64,000 bases of DNA from Hoylesella pleuritidis JCM 14110 (GTDB lineage Bacteria; Bacteroidota; Bacteroidia; Bacteroidales; Bacteroidaceae). The stretch covers positions 186,001-250,000 of the forward strand of contig NZ_BAJN01000001.1 in the NCBI RefSeq assembly GCF_000613725.1. The letters run 5' to 3'. Both the position numbers and the translations under genes were made by a program. Positions 45,428 to 55,813 of the stretch are shown piece after piece (positions within the stretch are counted from its first letter, which is position 1; every line of letters starts with the position of its first letter). A model generated the notes under the pieces. It ran no database searches, was not told the origin of the DNA, and saw only the letters and a program-made list of their open reading frames with translations.

Positions 45428-47446
45428 ATGGCAACAAAGCAGAAACATATAGGGTTAGTAAGGAATGATGCTTATCTCGAGCCTTATGAAGAGGCCATCC
45501 GTGGACGTCACGATCACGCACTGTGGAAACTGAATCAACTTACGAAAAACGGTAAAAAAATGCTGAGTGACTTTGCCAATGGACACGAGTATTATGGACT
45601 TCATAAGACAACTCGGGGATGGGTATTCCGTGAGTGGGCACCAAACGCCACAGAACTCTATCTGGTGGGTGACTTCAATGATTGGAGTGAAACGGTGAAA
45701 TATCGTGCGAAACGCATTGAGGGAACGGGAAATTGGGAATTGAAATTGTCTGAGAAGGCTATAAAGCACGGCGATCTGTACAAAATGCGAGTGCATTGGA
45801 ATGGTGGAGAAGGTGAACGAATCCCTGCATGGTGTCGTCGAGTAGTTCAGGATGAGGAGACAAAAATCTTCTCAGCACAGGTTTGGAATCCTGAGCCTTA
45901 CAAATGGAAAAAACAGCATTTTAATCCTACCACATCTCCGTTACTTATTTACGAGTGCCACATCGGGATGGGGCAGGATGCTGAAAAAGTAGGATCCTAC
46001 ACCGAATTTAAAGACAATGTGTTACCGCGTATCGTGAGAGACGGCTATAATTGCATTCAGATTATGGCCGTTCAGGAGCATCCTTATTATGGTAGCTTCG
46101 GTTATCACGTTAGCTCTTTCTTTGCTGCCTCGTCTCGATTCGGAACTCCCGAAGAGTTGAAAGCACTCATTGATGCAGCTCATCAACAGGGTATTGCCGT
46201 CATAATGGATATTGTCCACTCGCACGCTGTAAAAAATGAAGTAGAAGGTTTGGGCAATCTTGCCGGCGATCCCCATCAATACTTCTATTCCGGCGATCGC
46301 CGTGTGCATCCTGCTTGGGATAGTCTTTGTTTCGATTATGGCAAAGATGATGTCGTTCATTTCCTCTTATCCAATTGTAAATACTGGCTCACGGAGTTTC
46401 ATTTCGATGGTTTCCGCTTCGACGGCGTCACCTCGATGCTTTATTACAGTCACGGACTCGGCGAGGCATTCTGCAACTACGGCGACTATTTCAATGGTCA
46501 CGAAGACGATAATGCCATTTGTTATCTCACGTTGGCCAACCTTTTGATTCACGAGGTTAATAAACATTCGATCACTATTGCCGAAGAAGTGAGCGGTATA
46601 CCGGGCCTTGCCGCCAAGTTTACCGATGGCGGAATGGGGTTCGATTATCGTATGGCGATGAACATTCCCGATTTCTGGATTAAGACGATTAAAGAACTTC
46701 CCGATGAGGATTGGAAGCCGAGCGCAATCTTTTGGGAAATGAAGAATCGGCGTGTTGACGAAAGAACGATTTCTTATTGCGAGAGTCACGACCAGGCACT
46801 TGTCGGTGATAAGACCATCATTTTCCGTCTGATCGATGCCGATATGTATTGGCATTTCAAAACCGGCGATGAAAACGAGCTTGTACATCGGGGCATTGCT
46901 CTTCACAAAATGATACGTCTTGTCACGGCGGCAGCCATTAACGGTGGTTATCTCAACTTTATGGGAAACGAGTTCGGCCATCCGGAATGGATCGACTTTC
47001 CGCGTGAAGGCAACGGATGGAGTTATAAATATGCGCGAAGACAATGGAATTTGGTAGATAATCTCGAATTAGACTATCATTATCTCGGTGATTTCGATCG
47101 AGCAATGCTCGGCGTAATCAAGAGTGAAAAAGGCTTTAACAAAACGCCCGTACAAGAAATCTGGCATAACGACGACGACCAAATCCTCGCCTTTATGCGT
47201 GGCGACTTAATTTTCGTCTTCAATTTCAGTCCTACACATTCATATACCGACTATGGCTTTTTAGTTCCGGTCGGTGCTTATGATGTAGTGCTGAATACTG
47301 ATGCTAAGGCTTTCGGCGGAAACGGATTGGCTGATGACACAGTCACACATATCACCAACTACGACCCGCTTTATGCCGATGCGCGTAAAGAGTGGCTAAA
47401 ACTCTATATTCCGGCAAGATCAGCTGTGGTCGTAAAGAAGAACTGA
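45428..47446 (+). CDS. glgB: 1,4-alpha-glucan branching enzyme
   Basis: A GH13 enzyme that introduces alpha-1,6 branches in glycogen. The 672-residue protein has an N-terminal CBM48 region (GWVFREWAPNATELYLVGDFNDW) and the (beta/alpha)8 barrel: region I DIVHSHAVKN, region II GFRFDGVTSML with the nucleophile Asp, region III EEVSG with the acid Glu, and region IV ESHDQ. The sequence pattern is closer to the eukaryote-like branching-enzyme group than to the E. coli GlgB form. The stop overlaps the next start (TGATG). Confidence 0.95.
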   Translation: MATKQKHIGLVRNDAYLEPYEEAIRGRHDHALWKLNQLTKNGKKMLSDFANGHEYYGLHKTTRGWVFREWAPNATELYLVGDFNDWSETVKYRAKRIEGTGNWELKLSEKAIKHGDLYKMRVHWNGGEGERIPAWCRRVVQDEETKIFSAQVWNPEPYKWKKQHFNPTTSPLLIYECHIGMGQDAEKVGSYTEFKDNVLPRIVRDGYNCIQIMAVQEHPYYGSFGYHVSSFFAASSRFGTPEELKALIDAAHQQGIAVIMDIVHSHAVKNEVEGLGNLAGDPHQYFYSGDRRVHPAWDSLCFDYGKDDVVHFLLSNCKYWLTEFHFDGFRFDGVTSMLYYSHGLGEAFCNYGDYFNGHEDDNAICYLTLANLLIHEVNKHSITIAEEVSGIPGLAAKFTDGGMGFDYRMAMNIPDFWIKTIKELPDEDWKPSAIFWEMKNRRVDERTISYCESHDQALVGDKTIIFRLIDADMYWHFKTGDENELVHRGIALHKMIRLVTAAAINGGYLNFMGNEFGHPEWIDFPREGNGWSYKYARRQWNLVDNLELDYHYLGDFDRAMLGVIKSEKGFNKTPVQEIWHNDDDQILAFMRGDLIFVFNFSPTHSYTDYGFLVPVGAYDVVLNTDAKAFGGNGLADDTVTHITNYDPLYADARKEWLKLYIPARSAVVVKKN

Positions 47447-48618
47447 TGATGGAAAACTTTCACGGCAGAAATAGCACAAATGTACTGCGTGTGACGTGTG
47501 CTATCCTCTTTTTGACTTTCTCATTAGCTTATCTTTATTGTTATCAGGCAAATGAGTTGATTTTCGCACAACACGTGTTATCGGGCGGTCGAACCTGCTA
47601 TAATCCCATAGTCGGTGCTGTGCTAATTACGCTTGTGCTCTTTTTGTTGCACAAGGTTATAGCAGCATCGATACGTATTCCGTGTCTACTGTATGCCCAG
47701 ACTTATTTTCTGCCACTACTTTTGCTACTGATCTTGACAGATATCAGTCCTGATCTTGACCGTCATTCTACTTTTGGCATCTGGTTGTGGCTCTTTCCAT
47801 TACTACTGATTATTCACGGCGGAGCCTTGTGGATGATACATCGGGAAACGGCATCCCAAAAGAATCGCCCCCCAATAGATTTCTTTTCACAAGCGATGTG
47901 GGGCAATATAATTCAGTTAGTTATAATGTTTTTTTTAGTTGGACAAGTTGGTTCGGGCAATGATACATTTCATTATCGGATGGCAGCAGAGAAAGCATTG
48001 GTGAAAGGTGATTATACAGCAGCACTCAGACCAGGAGCAAACGCACTACAGACAGATACGAATCTCACAATGATTCGTATCTATGCGTTGTCCCGAAAGA
48101 AGCAACTCGGCGAACGACTCTTTGAGTATCCGCTCGTCGGTGGCTCGTCTGCACTTCTCCCGAACGGAAATAACGTCCGGCTGTCGATATATCCTGAGAG
48201 CAAGATTTACCATTATCTCGGTGTACGAATCAAACAGACAATGACGCCATTAAATTACCTGCAATTCCTTGATCGTCGTCATTTGGCCAAGCGTCCGGCC
48301 GCCGATTATCTGTTGTGTGGTTATTTGCTCGACTGCAATCTCGATGCTTTCGTTCGCACACTTCCGCATTATTACGACATAAAAGGACCTCTACCCAAGC
48401 ATTATCGTGAGGCTTTAACACTCTATACACACCTGCATTCTACTCCCACTATCATCTATCATGACAGCGTGATGGATGCAGATTTCCAAGATTTCCAAGA
48501 TATGGAACACAGCGAAAGAAATAAAACCATACGCCAAACTAAGCTCCGTGATACGTACGGCAATACCTATTGGTTTTATTACCAATATGGCAAGATTGGG
48601 AAAAAGATTCGAACCTAA
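47446..48618 (+). CDS. DUF6057 family membrane protein
   Basis: The 390-residue protein has an N-terminal membrane block with about five transmembrane segments (VTCAILFLTFSLAYLYCY, then AVLITLVLFLLHKVIAA, then FLPLLLLLILTDI, then WLWLFPLLLIIHGGALW). A soluble C-terminal domain with TPR-like helical repeats follows (MAAEKALVKGDYTAALRPGANAL). I recall the DUF6057 label for Bacteroidetes proteins of this shape. The ATG overlaps the glgB stop, so translation is probably coupled. It is the last gene of the operon. Confidence 0.8.
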   Translation: MMENFHGRNSTNVLRVTCAILFLTFSLAYLYCYQANELIFAQHVLSGGRTCYNPIVGAVLITLVLFLLHKVIAASIRIPCLLYAQTYFLPLLLLLILTDISPDLDRHSTFGIWLWLFPLLLIIHGGALWMIHRETASQKNRPPIDFFSQAMWGNIIQLVIMFFLVGQVGSGNDTFHYRMAAEKALVKGDYTAALRPGANALQTDTNLTMIRIYALSRKKQLGERLFEYPLVGGSSALLPNGNNVRLSIYPESKIYHYLGVRIKQTMTPLNYLQFLDRRHLAKRPAADYLLCGYLLDCNLDAFVRTLPHYYDIKGPLPKHYREALTLYTHLHSTPTIIYHDSVMDADFQDFQDMEHSERNKTIRQTKLRDTYGNTYWFYYQYGKIGKKIRT

Positions 48619-48734
48619 TGGTTTTTCTGATTAACTAAAACATAATATAAAACACATTCTTTTTTTTTGTAATATAAAGTATTGACAATCAGTCTTTTAC
48701 AAATATCTTTTCAATTTACACCTAATCTCCTGGT

Positions 48735-48805
48735 GATTGATGGTTGATCATCCTGCGATTAACCGTTAGTTGTCTTTCGATTAACGATTAATTACACGCT
48801 GAAAA
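48735..48805. repeat. TTAACG-type repeat copies in the gap before the clostripain-like gene
   Basis: The gap 48619-48976 has no gene. This stretch holds gattaaccgttag and gattaacgattaatta, the same family as 28915-29022. A separate 15-bp terminator hairpin is at 48912-48958. The rest of the gap is plain AT-rich sequence. Confidence 0.5.
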
Positions 48806-48911
48806 ATTATTAATGAGAAATGATGGATATTCAAGTTGAGAATGACTCTTTGATTAGGATGTTTTCATAGACTCATAATAGAGAGTTACGTTTTCTTTTA
48901 AGATTAGAAAA

Positions 48912-48958
48912 ATAAGAAGTTCACAAGATTATGAATCGTAATTTTGTGAACTTCTTAT
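48912..48958 (-). terminator. Terminator of the valS-clostripain run
   Basis: A perfect 15-bp stem (ataagaagttcacaa at 48912-48926, ttgtgaacttcttat at 48944-48958) lies 18 bases past the clostripain-like stop. On the minus strand it is followed by a T-rich run. Confidence 0.8.
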
Positions 48959-48976
48959 ATCTTTATTTGTATCGAA

Positions 48977-50209
48977 TTACTTGTGTGTAGCTTTCCACCA
49001 GGCCGTTTTCTTCATTCCGGTAGTGGCTAATGAATTGGTGGATAGATCAGAAATGGTAATTCCCGAATAGGTATTGATCTTATGTTTGCCCGGTCTATAC
49101 AGTGAGGAATAATAGTATTCTGTATTGGATTTGTAAGGAACCGTGCGACTGAGTTGCGCTTGGAATTTGTTACGTAATGTCTCATCGGTACAGAGATTTC
49201 GTACATAGTCACCGAAGTCATAAAAAATCGGTGGAGCATAACCATCGAGATCCTGTATGGAATTGATTAACGATGTGTTAAAAGTGTATTGTTTGTTGAT
49301 TTCTTTCATTATTTTTGCGATACTGTCCACTTGTGAACAGTCAGTTATGCCGATAGTTCCGCAGTGATAAGCAGTACCTCCTATCTCATAATTATTATAG
49401 AAGTTATAGAACTCGTCACATATAGCTTGATAATCGGGGGTGATATTTGCCAAATGCTTCCATATCTTTGCGTAAGGCATTCCGAATGCCATAATCTCTG
49501 TGGGACAGCCGATTAAATATCCGGTAACTTCTTTCAGCTGATAAGCCGTTTCTATATTCGACATATTACAGTCATCAAACATTAGGTATTGCAGCTTTTT
49601 GATACCCGAGGCAGAGATGCCCGAAACCAGCGCCGAGATGTCCGTCTTTGCCTCACTGCCGCCGAACCACCGAGTACTTCGGGTAATCGGACCATCGTAT
49701 TCGGATATTTTGGCATTCAGATGAATACTTCGTGAAGCAGCTGTAAAATCTTTTGCCTCAAGCCATCCGTAGCCATGGCTGCCGATAATCATAGCATAAG
49801 TGTCAGCAGGTGCATAGGATTTGACTTGATTCAAAATATAAGTGATCCAATGTGAAGAGTTCAATGCCAACTTGTTTGCAGCTGTATTCTGATAGCGACG
49901 GAGCGTATCATCTACACACTTGCCTTCTTCGTACTTCACTTTAATCAGCACTCCCGAAGTAGAACTTTCTGAAATAAAAATCATCAAGTTCTTATCGCCG
50001 AGTCCATTCTGATTTTTTATCGCTGTCTTTATATCCAAGATATTTTGTTGGAAAAAGTCATAAAGATTACGACTGTTTCCTGTCCAAGGCATATATACGA
50101 ATACGGTCTTGGCTGCATTACGGTCCGGCAATGGTGACTCAATAGGATCTTCGTGACAAGATGAGAGTAGACAGAGTGCACTCAGTAATATAAACAGATA
50201 TTTCTTCAT
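48977..50209 (-). CDS. Clostripain-like cysteine peptidase lipoprotein (C11)
   Basis: The 410-residue product has a lipobox (LLSSC, Cys 18) and the clostripain family pattern: VFVYMPWTGN near the N-terminus, catalytic His in IIGSHGYGW (H145) and catalytic Cys in FDDCNMSN (C214). A periplasmic or outer-membrane lipid-anchored protease is expected. Substrate specificity is unknown, although the family often cleaves after Arg or Lys. It starts 2 bases after the valS stop, so it is co-transcribed with valS. Confidence 0.9.
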   Translation of the reverse strand: MKKYLFILLSALCLLSSCHEDPIESPLPDRNAAKTVFVYMPWTGNSRNLYDFFQQNILDIKTAIKNQNGLGDKNLMIFISESSTSGVLIKVKYEEGKCVDDTLRRYQNTAANKLALNSSHWITYILNQVKSYAPADTYAMIIGSHGYGWLEAKDFTAASRSIHLNAKISEYDGPITRSTRWFGGSEAKTDISALVSGISASGIKKLQYLMFDDCNMSNIETAYQLKEVTGYLIGCPTEIMAFGMPYAKIWKHLANITPDYQAICDEFYNFYNNYEIGGTAYHCGTIGITDCSQVDSIAKIMKEINKQYTFNTSLINSIQDLDGYAPPIFYDFGDYVRNLCTDETLRNKFQAQLSRTVPYKSNTEYYYSSLYRPGKHKINTYSGITISDLSTNSLATTGMKKTAWWKATHK

Positions 50210-50211
50210 TG

Positions 50212-52847
50212 TTATTTCTTTTTAAGTTCGGCTATTGATTCTTTCAGTGCGGCAATCTTTTCTTCTGAGTCGCTTTGTTTCTTACGCTCCAAAGCGACAA
50301 CGGTCTCGGGGGCGTGAGCTACGAATTTCTCATTGGAAAGTTTCTTTTTAATGCCTGCAAGGAATCCTTCCAAATGAGCGAGCTGGGCTTCCTGCTTGTT
50401 GAGCTCGGCCTCAATATCAATCAGATTGCCTATGGGTACAGCATATTCATCCGTTCCGACCATAAATTGAGCTGCATCGACAACTTTCTCTTTGACTATT
50501 TCGATAGCTTGCAAATTAGCCATTTTAAGGATGACCTCATTGTAGTCGGTATAGCGGTTTTGATTGACAACATTCAATGTGAGTTGTTTTTTGGGCGAGA
50601 TGTTTTTCTGGTTGCGCACGGTGCGTACGCCGCCGACAATTTGTTTGACGGCTTCAATGTCTTCGACAAGTTTTCTTTCTGTCTCTGTCGGAGCCGGTAA
50701 TTCTAAGCGTTCGCGCATAATCGAGTTGCCCTCTTTACGATTATAGAGATGCTGCCAAAGTTCTTCGGTGATGAAAGGCATAAACGGATGGAGCATTTTC
50801 AGCAATGCATCGAAGAAGCGAAGAGTTGCATCGAAAGTCTCACAGTCTATCGGCGAACCATAGGCGGGCTTCACCATTTCGAGGAACCAGCTTGAAAACT
50901 CATCCCAAAAGAGCCGATAAACGAGCATTAAGGCCTCTGAAATACGATATTTCGAGAACTGATCGTTGAGTTCCTCATTTACTATTTGCAATTTGGCATC
51001 AAACCATTTTACAGCTATTTTATTGGCTTTCGGTTGCACTTCATCAGTCACTTGCCAGCCTTTGACAAGTCGGAAAGCATTCCAAATCTTGTTATTGAAG
51101 TTGCGTCCTTGTTCGCAAAGACTTTCGTCAAACAGTATATCATTGCCTGCCGGAGCAGAAAGCATCATTCCCATACGCACTCCGTCGGCGCCATATTTGT
51201 CGATAAGCATCAGCGGGTCGGGTGAGTTGCCTAATGATTTAGACATCTTCCTACCGAGTTTGTCACGCACAATACCTGTGAAATACACATGTTTGAATGG
51301 CATCTTGCCCCGATATTCATAACCGGCCATAATCATTCGAGCTACCCAGAAGAAAATAATATCCGGTCCGGTGACTAAATCTGATGTGGGATAATAATAA
51401 TTGATTTCTTCATTATCAGGTTTATTGATTCCATCGAAGACAGAGATGGGCCATAGCAAGATGAAAACCAAGTATCGAGACAGTCTTCATCCTGTTGTAA
51501 GTCGGCGGAAGTCAATGTACTGTCTTGCTGTTTTGCTTTCGTCAAAGCTTCTTCAACAGAGGATGCGACCACACATTCGCGCTTGCCGCCAACCGTAAAG
51601 TAGTAAGCCGGAATACGATGCCCCCACCAAAGTTGGCGCGAAATACACCAATCTTTAATGTTTTCGAGCCAGTGGCGATAAGTATTTTTGTATTTAGATG
51701 GATAGAATCGGATTTCATTTTCCATAACGGGCGGTAAAGCCATATCGGCAAAGTGCTGCATATTCAAAAACCATTGCGTGCTCAATTTGGGTTCAATAGG
51801 CACGTTGGTACGCTCAGAAAAGCCCACTTTGTTATTATAATCCTCTACCTTTTCCATTAGTCCGGCTTGTTGTAAATCGATAGTGATCTGCTTGCGCACC
51901 TCCATTCGATCCACACCTACATACAATCCGGCAGCCTCAGAAATTGTTCCATTGTCGTTGAAAATATCAATAGTTTCTAAATTATGCTTCAAACCGAGTG
52001 CATGGTCATTGATGTCGTGGGCTGGCGTAACTTTCAAACACCCCGTACCGAACTCGATATCAACATACTCGTCTTCTATAATGGGAATCTCTCTGCCCAC
52101 CAATGGCACAATGACGTGCTTGCCTTTGAGCCACGTATTCTTCGGATCGTTGGGATTGATACACATAGCAGTGTCGCCCATAATGGTTTCCGGGCGTGTC
52201 GTTGCTACAATAGCATAGTGTTTCGGATCTTCAACCACCCGATATTTCAAATAATAGAGCTTAGAGTGTTCGTCTTTATAAACCACCTCTTCATCAGAAA
52301 GTGCCGTTTGAGCTTGCGGATCCCAGTTTACCATTCGCACGCCGCGATAAATCAATCCTTTGTCGTAGAGATCGCAAAAAACCTTAATCACACTCTCGGA
52401 GCGCGTTTTGTCCATTGTGAAAGCCGTACGATCCCAGTCGCAAGAAGCTCCAAGCTTATGGAGTTGTTGCAGTATGATGCCGCCGTGTTCGTGTGTCCAA
52501 TTCCACGCGTGACGCAAAAACTCGTCGCGCACAAGGTCGGTCTTCTTAATACCTTGCTGTGCGAGCTTGTTTACGACTTTTGCTTCTGTGGCTATCGAAG
52601 CGTGATCTGTACCCGGAACCCAACACGCATTCTTTCCTTCCATTCGTGCACGACGTACTAAGATATCCTGAATCGTGTTGTTAAGCATATGTCCCATATG
52701 CAGCACGCCGGTGACATTGGGTGGTGGAATTACTACGGTGTAAGGCTCTCTACCATCAGGTTTGCTGCTGAAAAGATGATTGTCAAGCCAATATTGATAC
52801 CATTTCGACTCTACTTCTTTGGGTTCGTATTTACTTGCTAATTCCAT
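50212..52847 (-). CDS. valS: Valyl-tRNA synthetase, frameshifted
   Basis: ValS charges tRNA-Val. Class I signatures HMGHMLNNT (HIGH-type) and KMSKSLGNS (KMSKS) are present, with an editing domain between them and a coiled C-terminal arm ([24 protein letters not shown]). The literal frame from 52847 breaks at about 51457, where TWFSS should continue as [11 protein letters not shown]. One base is missing in a CC/GG run. The repaired protein has 878 residues, the family norm. The gene is essential, so sequencing error is likeliest. The clostripain-like gene follows after 2 bases. Confidence 0.92.
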
Positions 52848-52891
52848 TTTATCTGTTTCCGTATTTACTCCTTTAATTATAAAAGGCGGTG

Positions 52892-52899
52892 CAAATATA
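52892..52899 (-). promoter_or_regulatory. Candidate -7 element of valS
   Basis: TATATTTG on the minus strand lies 45 bases upstream of the valS ATG. No TTTG is present at the ideal -33 spacing. Confidence 0.45.
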
Positions 52900-53053
52900 C
52901 GAAGAATCTATGTAAAATCAGCAGGATTTAATAGAATCGTATAAGTTTCCGTGAACAAAGAATTTCCTTTTCACAATATTTGATTATTCGAGATGCTGCT
53001 CGCGCACCGTCCGTGATGATTACTCTTTAGAAATGAACAGCGTATAGCATGTA

Positions 53054-53169
53054 GGCGGAGGAAAACTTGTGGTCATTAATTTTCCGCCCCTTGTAGTCAA
53101 TCCAAGGCCTAAAGATTTCGGCAAGACTGAAAAACATTTGCGGGGCGGAGGTCAATATCCCCGCCCCGC
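53054..53169. other. Gap with two GC-rich hairpins
   Basis: The gap 52848-53252 has no supported gene. It carries an imperfect hairpin (ggcggaggaaaa at 53054-53065 with ttttccgcc at 53080-53088) and a strong 9-bp hairpin (gcggggcgg at 53140-53148, ccgccccgc at 53161-53169) followed on the plus strand by TTTTCTTG. The second may terminate minus-strand ispE, 84 bases away, but no T run follows on that strand. Confidence 0.5.
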
Positions 53170-53252
53170 TTTTCTTGACGGTATCCGTCTTAGTTCTCTT
53201 ATAGTTTTCTTGCAATTCTTCTTGATTCTCTTGCAATCCTTCCTTAAAACTC

Positions 53253-54095
53253 TTACAGGCGAAATGAATAAACGAAACAATTCTTGAAGATATCTCTTAG
53301 GCCGATGGGTGCTTCTCCTTGAAAAATTCCGAAAAAAGCACTTCCACTTCCGCTCATTTGTGCATACACGGCTCCTGAACGGTACAGCGCTTCTTTGACA
53401 GTCCTTAGTTCAGGATGCACGGCGAAAACGGGGACCTCGAAATCATTGGTCAATCCGTCTTTCCACGTCTCGACGGGCTGTCTGACAATGTCTCGGCAAC
53501 ATCGGACGGGCTTTTGGGGCGCGATGGCAGCATAGGCCTCGCGAGTGGAAACGGAAATCTCGGGCTTGACAATGACGAGCGAATGGCCACACAGCTGTTC
53601 TGCCGGTCCCTCTGCCGGCGAAAGGATATTGCCGATTCCTATTGCATAAGCGGGCTCAGCAGTGATGAAGAAAGCACAGTCGGCTCCCAACATCGCAGCA
53701 TAGTGCTCCATTTCAGCTTTGCCGATATTCAGTCGAAAACGCTCGTTAAGGAGACGGATCATAAAGGCGGCATCGCTCGAGCCACCTCCTAAGCCTGCCT
53801 GCGAAGGAATTCGTTTGTACAAGTGCACGTGCACACGATCGAGCTGATGGTCACGGGCCAGTAATCGGTAGGCTCTGACCACCAGATTGTCTTGTTCGTT
53901 TCCGTCGACGACGTTGCCCGTTATTTTCAGATCGCACGACGTATCCGACGGAAAGGCTCCATCCATTCGTTTTACTTCAAGGACATCGTACAGTGGAATG
54001 GGATAAAACACCGTTTCAAGATCGTGATAACCGTCAGGTCGGCGGGCCACGATATTTAACCCTAAATTAATCTTAGCACAGGGAAATGTAATCAT
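53253..54095 (-). CDS. ispE: 4-diphosphocytidyl-2-C-methyl-D-erythritol kinase
   Basis: IspE is a GHMP kinase of the MEP isoprenoid pathway. The ATG at 54095 (280 residues, MITFPCAKINLGLNIV) has a good purine tract (AAGAAGCGACG); the frame extends to 54119 but is less convincing. The ATP-binding glycine loop is PSQAGLGGGSSDAA, and MSGSGSAFFGIF is near the C-terminus. The coding region is more GC-rich than its neighbours. A -7 TACTTTTG lies at 54117-54124 on the minus strand. Confidence 0.94.
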   Translation of the reverse strand: MITFPCAKINLGLNIVARRPDGYHDLETVFYPIPLYDVLEVKRMDGAFPSDTSCDLKITGNVVDGNEQDNLVVRAYRLLARDHQLDRVHVHLYKRIPSQAGLGGGSSDAAFMIRLLNERFRLNIGKAEMEHYAAMLGADCAFFITAEPAYAIGIGNILSPAEGPAEQLCGHSLVIVKPEISVSTREAYAAIAPQKPVRCCRDIVRQPVETWKDGLTNDFEVPVFAVHPELRTVKEALYRSGAVYAQMSGSGSAFFGIFQGEAPIGLRDIFKNCFVYSFRL

Positions 54096-54116
54096 CGTCG
54101 CTTCTTTTTTATTATG

Positions 54117-54165
54117 CAAAAGTAATCAATAAAGTGGAAAGATCGGGATATTTTTTGTATTTTTG
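54117..54165. promoter_or_regulatory. Divergent promoter region of ispE and dnaB
   Basis: Minus-strand TACTTTTG (54117-54124) points to ispE and plus-strand TATTTTTG (54158-54165) points to dnaB. Both match the -7 consensus, but neither has an exact -33 TTTG at the usual spacing. Confidence 0.5.
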
Positions 54166-54233
54166 CACTCAGTTCTCGACAGAACCGGGTCTGTTATCCG
54201 TTCTGTACGATAATCAGAATTACAATACGAAAT

Positions 54234-55745
54234 ATGCCGGAAAATAAAGGAAAAGGTAGGAAGAAATCATCGGCTCCGATCGATTCTCAATACGGGCATC
54301 TGCAACCGCAGGCCTTGGAAATCGAAGACGTAGTGTTGGGTGCGTTGATGATCGACAAAGATGCTTTCTCGATTGTCAGTGAGATCATTCGTCCCGAAAC
54401 TTTCTATGAGCCTCGGAATCAGAAAATTTTCACTGCAATTCGCCATCTCAATATGAATGAGCGCCCAGTGGATATTCTCACGGTTACGGAGGAACTGAAA
54501 CGCGAAGGAACGTTGGAAGATGTCGGAGGAGGTGCACGTATTGTCGAGTTGAGTTCTCGCGTGGCTTCGTCGGCCCATATCGAGTATCACGCCAATATCT
54601 TGGCGCAGAAATTCCTGGCTCGTCAGCTCATTACGTTTGCCGGCCAGATCGAGAGTGAGGCTTTTGACGAGACTTCCGATATAGCCGAACTGATGCAGCA
54701 CGCCGAGGGTAGGTTGTTCGAGATCTCTCAGAAGAATATGCGACAGGATTATACGCAAGTAGAACCTGTGGTACGTCAAGCAGTAGAGATTCTTCAAAAG
54801 GCTTCTGCTAGCAGCGGTGGGTTGACTGGCGTGGCGTCGGGCTTTACCAAATTGGATGATATTACGTCAGGTTGGCAACCTTCCGATTTGGTTATCATTG
54901 CAGGGCGTCCGGCAATGGGTAAGACTTCATTTGCATTGAGTATTGCTAAGAATGTAGCTGTCAATTATGATGAACCGATTGCATTTTTTTCGCTCGAAAT
55001 GAATAACGTGCAGCTGGTCAACCGTCTTATATCCAATACTTGCGAAATCGCAGGTAACAAAATGTTAAGCGGTCAACTCACGCCCGATGAATGGGAACGG
55101 TTGGACAAGAACTTGCAGAAGTTGAAAGAAGCTCCTCTTTATATCGATGATACGCCTGGATTGTCAGTCTTTGAACTGCGTACGAAAGCACGCCGATTGG
55201 TTCGGGAGAAAGGTGTGAAGGTGATTATGATCGACTATTTGCAGCTGATGAATGCCAACGGGATGAAGTTTAATAGTCGTCAAGAGGAGGTTTCGACAAT
55301 CTCACGATCGCTAAAAGGTTTAGCTAAAGAGTTGGATATCCCGATATTGGCACTCTCACAGCTGAACCGAACCGTAGAAAACCGTGAAGGACTCGAAGGC
55401 AAGCGTCCGCAGTTGAGTGATCTCCGTGAGTCAGGAGCCATTGAACAAGATGCCGATATGGTGCTTTTTGTGCATCGTCCGGAGTATTACCATATCTTTC
55501 AAGACGAAAAAGGAAATGATCTCCACGGTATGGCACAAATTATTATAGCCAAGCATCGTAAAGGCGCTACGGGTGATGTACTTCTCACTTTCCGAGGAGA
55601 ATATACCCGATTTGAGAATCCTGAGGACGGATTCAGTCATTCTTCTACACCTGATTCAGGCGGAGAAATTATCGGAAGTAAAATGAATGGAAACAATATT
55701 CCATCTGACTCTCTGCCAATGCCTGATAATGATATGCCTTTCTGA
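54234..55745 (+). CDS. dnaB: Replicative DNA helicase DnaB
   Basis: DnaB is the hexameric fork helicase. The 503-residue protein has the N-terminal helical domain (PQALEIEDVVLGALMIDKDAF), a linker and a RecA-like motor with Walker A GRPAMGKT at 224-231, Walker B IMIDYLQLM, and DLRESGAIEQDADMV. No intein is present. The C-terminal tail is Ser/Asn-rich. It is oriented away from ispE. Confidence 0.96.
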   Translation: MPENKGKGRKKSSAPIDSQYGHLQPQALEIEDVVLGALMIDKDAFSIVSEIIRPETFYEPRNQKIFTAIRHLNMNERPVDILTVTEELKREGTLEDVGGGARIVELSSRVASSAHIEYHANILAQKFLARQLITFAGQIESEAFDETSDIAELMQHAEGRLFEISQKNMRQDYTQVEPVVRQAVEILQKASASSGGLTGVASGFTKLDDITSGWQPSDLVIIAGRPAMGKTSFALSIAKNVAVNYDEPIAFFSLEMNNVQLVNRLISNTCEIAGNKMLSGQLTPDEWERLDKNLQKLKEAPLYIDDTPGLSVFELRTKARRLVREKGVKVIMIDYLQLMNANGMKFNSRQEEVSTISRSLKGLAKELDIPILALSQLNRTVENREGLEGKRPQLSDLRESGAIEQDADMVLFVHRPEYYHIFQDEKGNDLHGMAQIIIAKHRKGATGDVLLTFRGEYTRFENPEDGFSHSSTPDSGGEIIGSKMNGNNIPSDSLPMPDNDMPF

Positions 55746-55813
55746 TTCGATAATATTGTTTATAACAAATTGTTAGGGCGAGTTCCACCTTTCAACAGCG
55801 TTGTGCTCCCCCT

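Noticed and set aside
53027..53236. A 69-codon minus-strand frame with a QENQEELQEN start
   Set aside because: It runs through two GC-rich hairpins and lacks family support. A multi-copy intergenic repeat is more likely, to be tested by BLASTN.
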